A stretch of 64,000 bases of DNA from Lineus longissimus (Eukaryota; Nemertea; Pilidiophora; Heteronemertea; Lineidae). The notes below the pieces were generated by a model that was not told the DNA's origin, did not search any database, and saw only the letters and a program-made list of their open reading frames with translations. Both the position numbers and the translations under genes were made by a program. Each line of letters begins with the position of its first letter. Within the stretch, counting starts at the first letter, position 1. The stretch covers positions 6,886,501 through 6,950,500 of the forward strand of contig NC_088315.1 in NCBI RefSeq assembly GCF_910592395.1, given 5' to 3'. Shown piece after piece: positions 59,692 to 64,000 of this stretch.

Positions 59692-62600
59692 TTTCTGTTC
59701 AAATCTTCATTCTTGAGTGGTAAGCGCCTGATTACACAAATGGGCATACAGTGCTAGTAGACAAGTCATATAATCTCTTATCGAAATTGTTTTTCTTCTG
59801 CAACTCAGAAAAAAAGATTGTTTTAGCTATGGGAGCTGAAGGCCGCAAGGGATTGATAGATCGAAGGTATTTTCACTGATTCTATCAGCGGGAAAGTGGT
59901 GAGTAGTGGTAATTACTTTTGGTTCATACCCTGGTCCTTCATGTACTTGGTGTGATTGATAATACTAAAAATCATTCTCATATGCCCTTTTTTTCTTTCC
60001 GCCTCCCCTCGGCTCCCATTTTTGTTCTTTTTTACGTCCCCCCTCATCGATCCATCGTCTTCAGCACTGTATCATTTTGCGACTGGCCTTTGATAATGGT
60101 GTGTCCTTGCTCTATGCTGGCATAGAACGATATTGGATACTGGTTTATCGATCAAATGATGGTGTGATCATGTCGCTATTAAGCTATACCAAAATGGCTC
60201 GGGCGCAATATCGTCCTTGGTTCTCACAGATAATGACCCGATGAACCCATGCAACGACGCAGCCTGCGGGTGACTTAGGTGTGGTCAAAGAATGGTACAA
60301 AGGAAATATATTGTCTTTAATCATTACAACTTGGTTTCTTTACCGGGCACTAAGCAGCGACCACAATTCATTACAACTAGATTTCGTTACTGCGTACTGG
60401 GCATTGGACGCTCTGGTTACTTGCCATTCTCGACGTGCTTGCCTCAATCAGTCTTGCCTCTCTTTACTTGCTAATATCGCCAATCGCCACAGGGCATTGG
60501 GCACTCTCATTATGCTTGGCTCGGTCTCTCGACACACCCATCACCCGCATGTCCCCTCTCGCCACATTTTGGATTGGAAAACTCCTTTATTTGCGGCAGA
60601 TCATGGCCAATTTAACTTAGAGAATACATCGTGAACTGTACTACTCTACATGTATGTACGTCAGTTGACGCTGGCCCAAGAAATTATCACAACCAAAGGG
60701 TTCGCCGAGCTGCAGTATATTCGAAGTGAGCGGCACCAGCACAATACACTGTCATATACGGCATGATATGGAGATCAATATAATCCATCATGTCCTCTTC
60801 CAACAATCATAACAAGTTGTTCGAAGACAAAGAGAAGAAACTTCAAGGTTATGTCGAAAAAACGTCATAAACGACACAGGACATGGCTGAAACGCGGATC
60901 CCAAAACAAGAATCGATCGACATGCCCGTGGTTGTAATAAGGTTGCTAAGGGCGAACGCGGTGGAGTCTTCCTTTTCTAAATGCTTTTAAATATTTTGTT
61001 CGACCTCGTAGTTTTTTTACGAGACCAGCCAAAAAAGAACCCATGCGACCTGAAATTAGGGAAAATGCGTTTATGGGTCGTTTCTACAGTAAGCGAGAGT
61101 AGCGCAGTAACAAAGTCTACTTACTCTTCAAAGTGCAGTCGTTGATATGCGCCAATGGATTAATAAAACCACCAAGAAGACTGTCCAAAGCAAATCAAGT
61201 CAGAAGTGCATCGTTAATGCAGATATTGCACGCGACCTATCTGGAAAAAGCATCGTGCTAGGCCGAGTTAGCGTGCATAATTTAAACAAAGTGCTTCTTT
61301 ATCGTCGAATGGGTGCTGAAAAAGTGTAAAAGACAAATCCCTGCCAAAAGTAATTACCCGGTATCGATGTTGTTATCCATCATGCAATAAAATGAACTAC
61401 ACAGTCCTGAACCATTTGACTTGTCGATGTGCAGGCCAACGCCATGTAGAATTTTCGAAAATACATTATGAGCTTTAAGGTTCAAATAAAACTTCTTTGT
61501 CTGACACCAAGACCTCAAAAATCTATTTACCAATATTTTAATATTATTGAAAAATAAGTTTAACTTATTCATTCAAACGCGGGTCTTCGCTACTTTCCCT
61601 ATATCATTTGTTTACTTGGCATGTTTGGTCACATCTTTCCAATATCGATTCCTTGCCAATCATGTGAGCGGGCGTAATAAGTCAACAGGCCGCCCGTCCC
61701 CAAAGCGTGGAGAGATTTACTTTCGCTCTGGCTCAGCCAATAACGGGGTGCTGCTGAAGAAGACTCGAGTTTGCAATCTCACCAGATCAATACTGCAGCG
61801 CCAAATTGGCCATGAATGAATTTATTTATGCCAAAATTGGATGTTCGTCGTTTTGGCTGCAACAATCCTTTCATCAAGATATCTGTTGCCAGAGGTCGGT
61901 TACTATCGACCCTAAACTGTTAGAGGCCGTGGCGAGTAGCAGAGTTTCCATGTGTGGCTTATGTACCACATAAAGGTAGTCCAGTAGAAACTCTTCATTC
62001 TTTTTTGCAGCGTCCCAAAACAATGAGGGGTGGAAACACCAGAAAGTCTAAAGTATGAAAATGGAAATCTGTTTGAGACTCCAACGAGTCCTTAACCATA
62101 TACCAACCATACACATACACTCCAGCATCATCAAAACTACTACAAATGCCAAGGTTGTCAAAATGCTTGTGGATAGATTACGGTTCTGTTTAAGCCTTGT
62201 GACCATCATCATGATGACCAGGCACACTCAGGACGGCTGGTACGCTTATAACAACAATAAGATAGCTGATTACGGGGCCATTGTATGATACAGAGAAGGG
62301 CAATCTGGGAATCCATGTCCGCCGCTGGTTTCAGTGAAGCTTTTATGCGTTATAGGCCAGTCAGCCAGACTGATGAGGTCGTGTCTTCCCATAATCCCGG
62401 GTATCGCAAGTGTCACCAACGATAATTAGAGATGTTCGAAGACTGACTACAGCACAGCAAGGACTTAGAAAATCATACGTAACAAAAGTGCATCATGATC
62501 TATTTGACGGGAGAATCTGAAACCTCAATGTTCCCTGCAACCATGAGAGCAGTCTCTAAAGAATTTCGCCCTCTTTCAATCCTCACAGCGCATTCCGCTC

Positions 62601-63784
62601 AACTCATTTGAATATTCTGTTCAATATTACACTGATGAAAGCGATAGCGTCGCCGTGCTCTATCATTTCTTCGTCACCACTGCACAGGTCTGATAACGTC
62701 TTCCCATCACTGGGTTGACAATATTAATAATACATATAAAGTCATCAATGGAGGGGAATGGGACGGCAGTGAGAAGCGGGAGTCTTAAATAAGAAAGGTT
62801 TGTTCAGGTGTTACATGTAAATGCAATGTACAGAGAAGATAGCTAACAGTTTAGAAAGTGTTATTCGCCACTCGATAAAACAATTGATATGACGAAAAAG
62901 TTAAAATGTATCCCTTTAAGCTGGATACTTACAATTATATTCGATTGATTTTGCTAAACTCTTGCCAAGTAGAAAAAATACAATGCGTTGATTGAAGGAA
63001 TTATTTTAAACGTTTCAACAAAATAGTTTACCATTAAGTTTATTTTAATGGACTCTGTTGTATCTTCCCAATAATAAAGGCCAGTGCTAACAATACTAGT
63101 TTCGGAACATTACCCTGAGAAGAGGAGGAGCGGGTGGGGGCTGGAAATGGCCCATTGCATGAAAGTAGCCTCGACGTCTCCAAGCTCATTACAATCGCAT
63201 TTTCGCGCAGCCTATTACTAGCAGAGAGTAAAACCCCTCCTGAGAATCCCCAGTGAACATTAGTAATACAATCATAGGATTTTTATCTGCCTATATTGTC
63301 AATAATCTGTCATGGCCGAGAATCGATAAACCAAATTGAATCTCTCAGCCACTTCCGACAGGGACGTTTTATCTGAGATGGGAGAATGTGACGCTTCCCC
63401 CGGCGGTTCATTCATTTCTGATTTTGATTACAAAAGGTGACGAACGGGAGAATTTGGCCTTAATTCGCCGCAGATTTGGGCTCAGGGCGAAATGGAGGGG
63501 AATTAGACTATTTTATCAATTTTTCCAATGGGAAGCTACAGGCATGAAATGGGTGTAATTGTCCCCAAGTGGTACTGGACATGGTGGGGATGAAGAGAGG
63601 AACGGGTGTAGCCACCGGGAACTGATGCTAAGTGTCTGATCCCCGGGCTAATACTAGGTGCCTTAATCCTTCGATGGACAATAGAGTATGACTAATATAC
63701 CATTACCATTGACTACGGCAGGTGACATTGAGAGGGTAAAAAAGCACCATTTTAAGAACAGGGGTAAGTTCGTTACTCTCTGCA
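59692..63784. other. long stretch without a supportable gene
   Basis: The 117-codon plus-strand frame at 60281-60634 starts at a non-standard position and overlaps two other open plus-strand frames; it is rich in Cys, His and Leu and has no splice support. The 77-codon frame at 62055-62288 has an ATG but no other signal. The block at 63300-63600 is relatively GC-rich and dense in homeodomain-like (TAATT) and ETS-like (CTTCCG) words and might be regulatory, which cannot be tested from one sequence. Confidence 0.4.
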
Positions 63785-63785
63785 A

Positions 63786-63880
63786 GGGAATGGTGCGCAA
63801 AACAAACTATGATGTGATTCTCTTTCCTCACAGGCGGGGAATGGTGCAAAAAAACCACATCCTGTGATTTCTCAACGCGT
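63786..63880. repeat. imperfect direct repeat, 51-bp period, two units
   Basis: 'gggaatggtgc' occurs at 63786 and 63837, each followed by 'caaaac'/'aaaaac' and 'tgtgatt' then 'ctc'. Two units only. Confidence 0.65.
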
Positions 63881-64000
63881 TTTTCTTTCCCTCATGTCCA
63901 TCTGGATTAGAAAAAATTGGGTAAGGCAAATACGGACACATATATGAACTCGAAACGACAATCAATCATTCGTTTCTATTGACTACTGATATGTTAGCAG

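Noticed and set aside
60281-60634. 117-codon plus-strand frame overlapping two others
   Set aside because: Three overlapping plus-strand frames are open at once, and composition (Cys/His/Leu-rich) suggests chance.

Overview
This window looks like nuclear DNA from an animal, most likely a marine invertebrate (mollusc-, brachiopod- or echinoderm-like). It is AT-leaning and gene-poor. There are no bacterial-style operons, no long open frames and no rRNA. It contains GT-AG introns with pyrimidine-rich acceptors, Pol III-type tRNA-like elements, and many old, diverged local duplications. The palindromic octamer TACATGTA occurs about 21 times by eye, against roughly 2 expected from base composition. 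The taxon is inferred from general style only; no gene here identifies the species.

Protein-coding content is sparse, and I recognise no protein family with certainty. Single ATG-to-stop frames reach only about 145 codons, which is near what chance gives in 64 kb. The candidates therefore rest on splice signals, start context and how protein-like the frame is. The best are: a two-exon gene at 59144-59691 with a canonical 146-bp intron; a short exon on the minus strand at 9143-9258; a terminal exon on the minus strand at 47577-47692; plus-strand exons at 976-1074, 33403-33456, 45093-45154 and 55416-55523; a spliced pair at 10613-10856; a GC3-rich, tandemly duplicated coding-like block at 32470-32745; and a possible intronless small gene with a TATA box at 14410-14740. 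Most of the window is probably intron or intergenic DNA. The exons lie on both strands, so more than one gene is present.

Layout. 1-9 kb: diverged repeats, a G19 run and a 58-bp minisatellite (8.3-8.8 kb). 9-16 kb: candidate exons and one possible small gene. 16-26 kb: mostly featureless AT-rich DNA. 26.1-27.4 kb: four copies of a 302-304-bp unit ending in a (GAC)n tract, probably a dispersed element with an internal tandem array. 28-41 kb: isolated candidate exons and a perfect-looking 70-bp tandem duplication. 41.6-42.85 kb: the most unusual segment, a CpG-rich stretch with NRF1-like and YY1-like motifs and a recurring AATCTTGSCG motif, flanked by near-identical 47-51-bp inverted repeats. 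43-51 kb: a SINE-like tRNA head, candidate exons on both strands and a tRNA-Gly(UCC)-like sequence. 51-64 kb: a 348-bp-offset duplication, two further gene candidates and long unremarkable DNA.

No multi-gene system working together can be argued from this sequence. The coordinates of splice sites are read directly from the bases; the existence of the genes is inference and would need transcript data.
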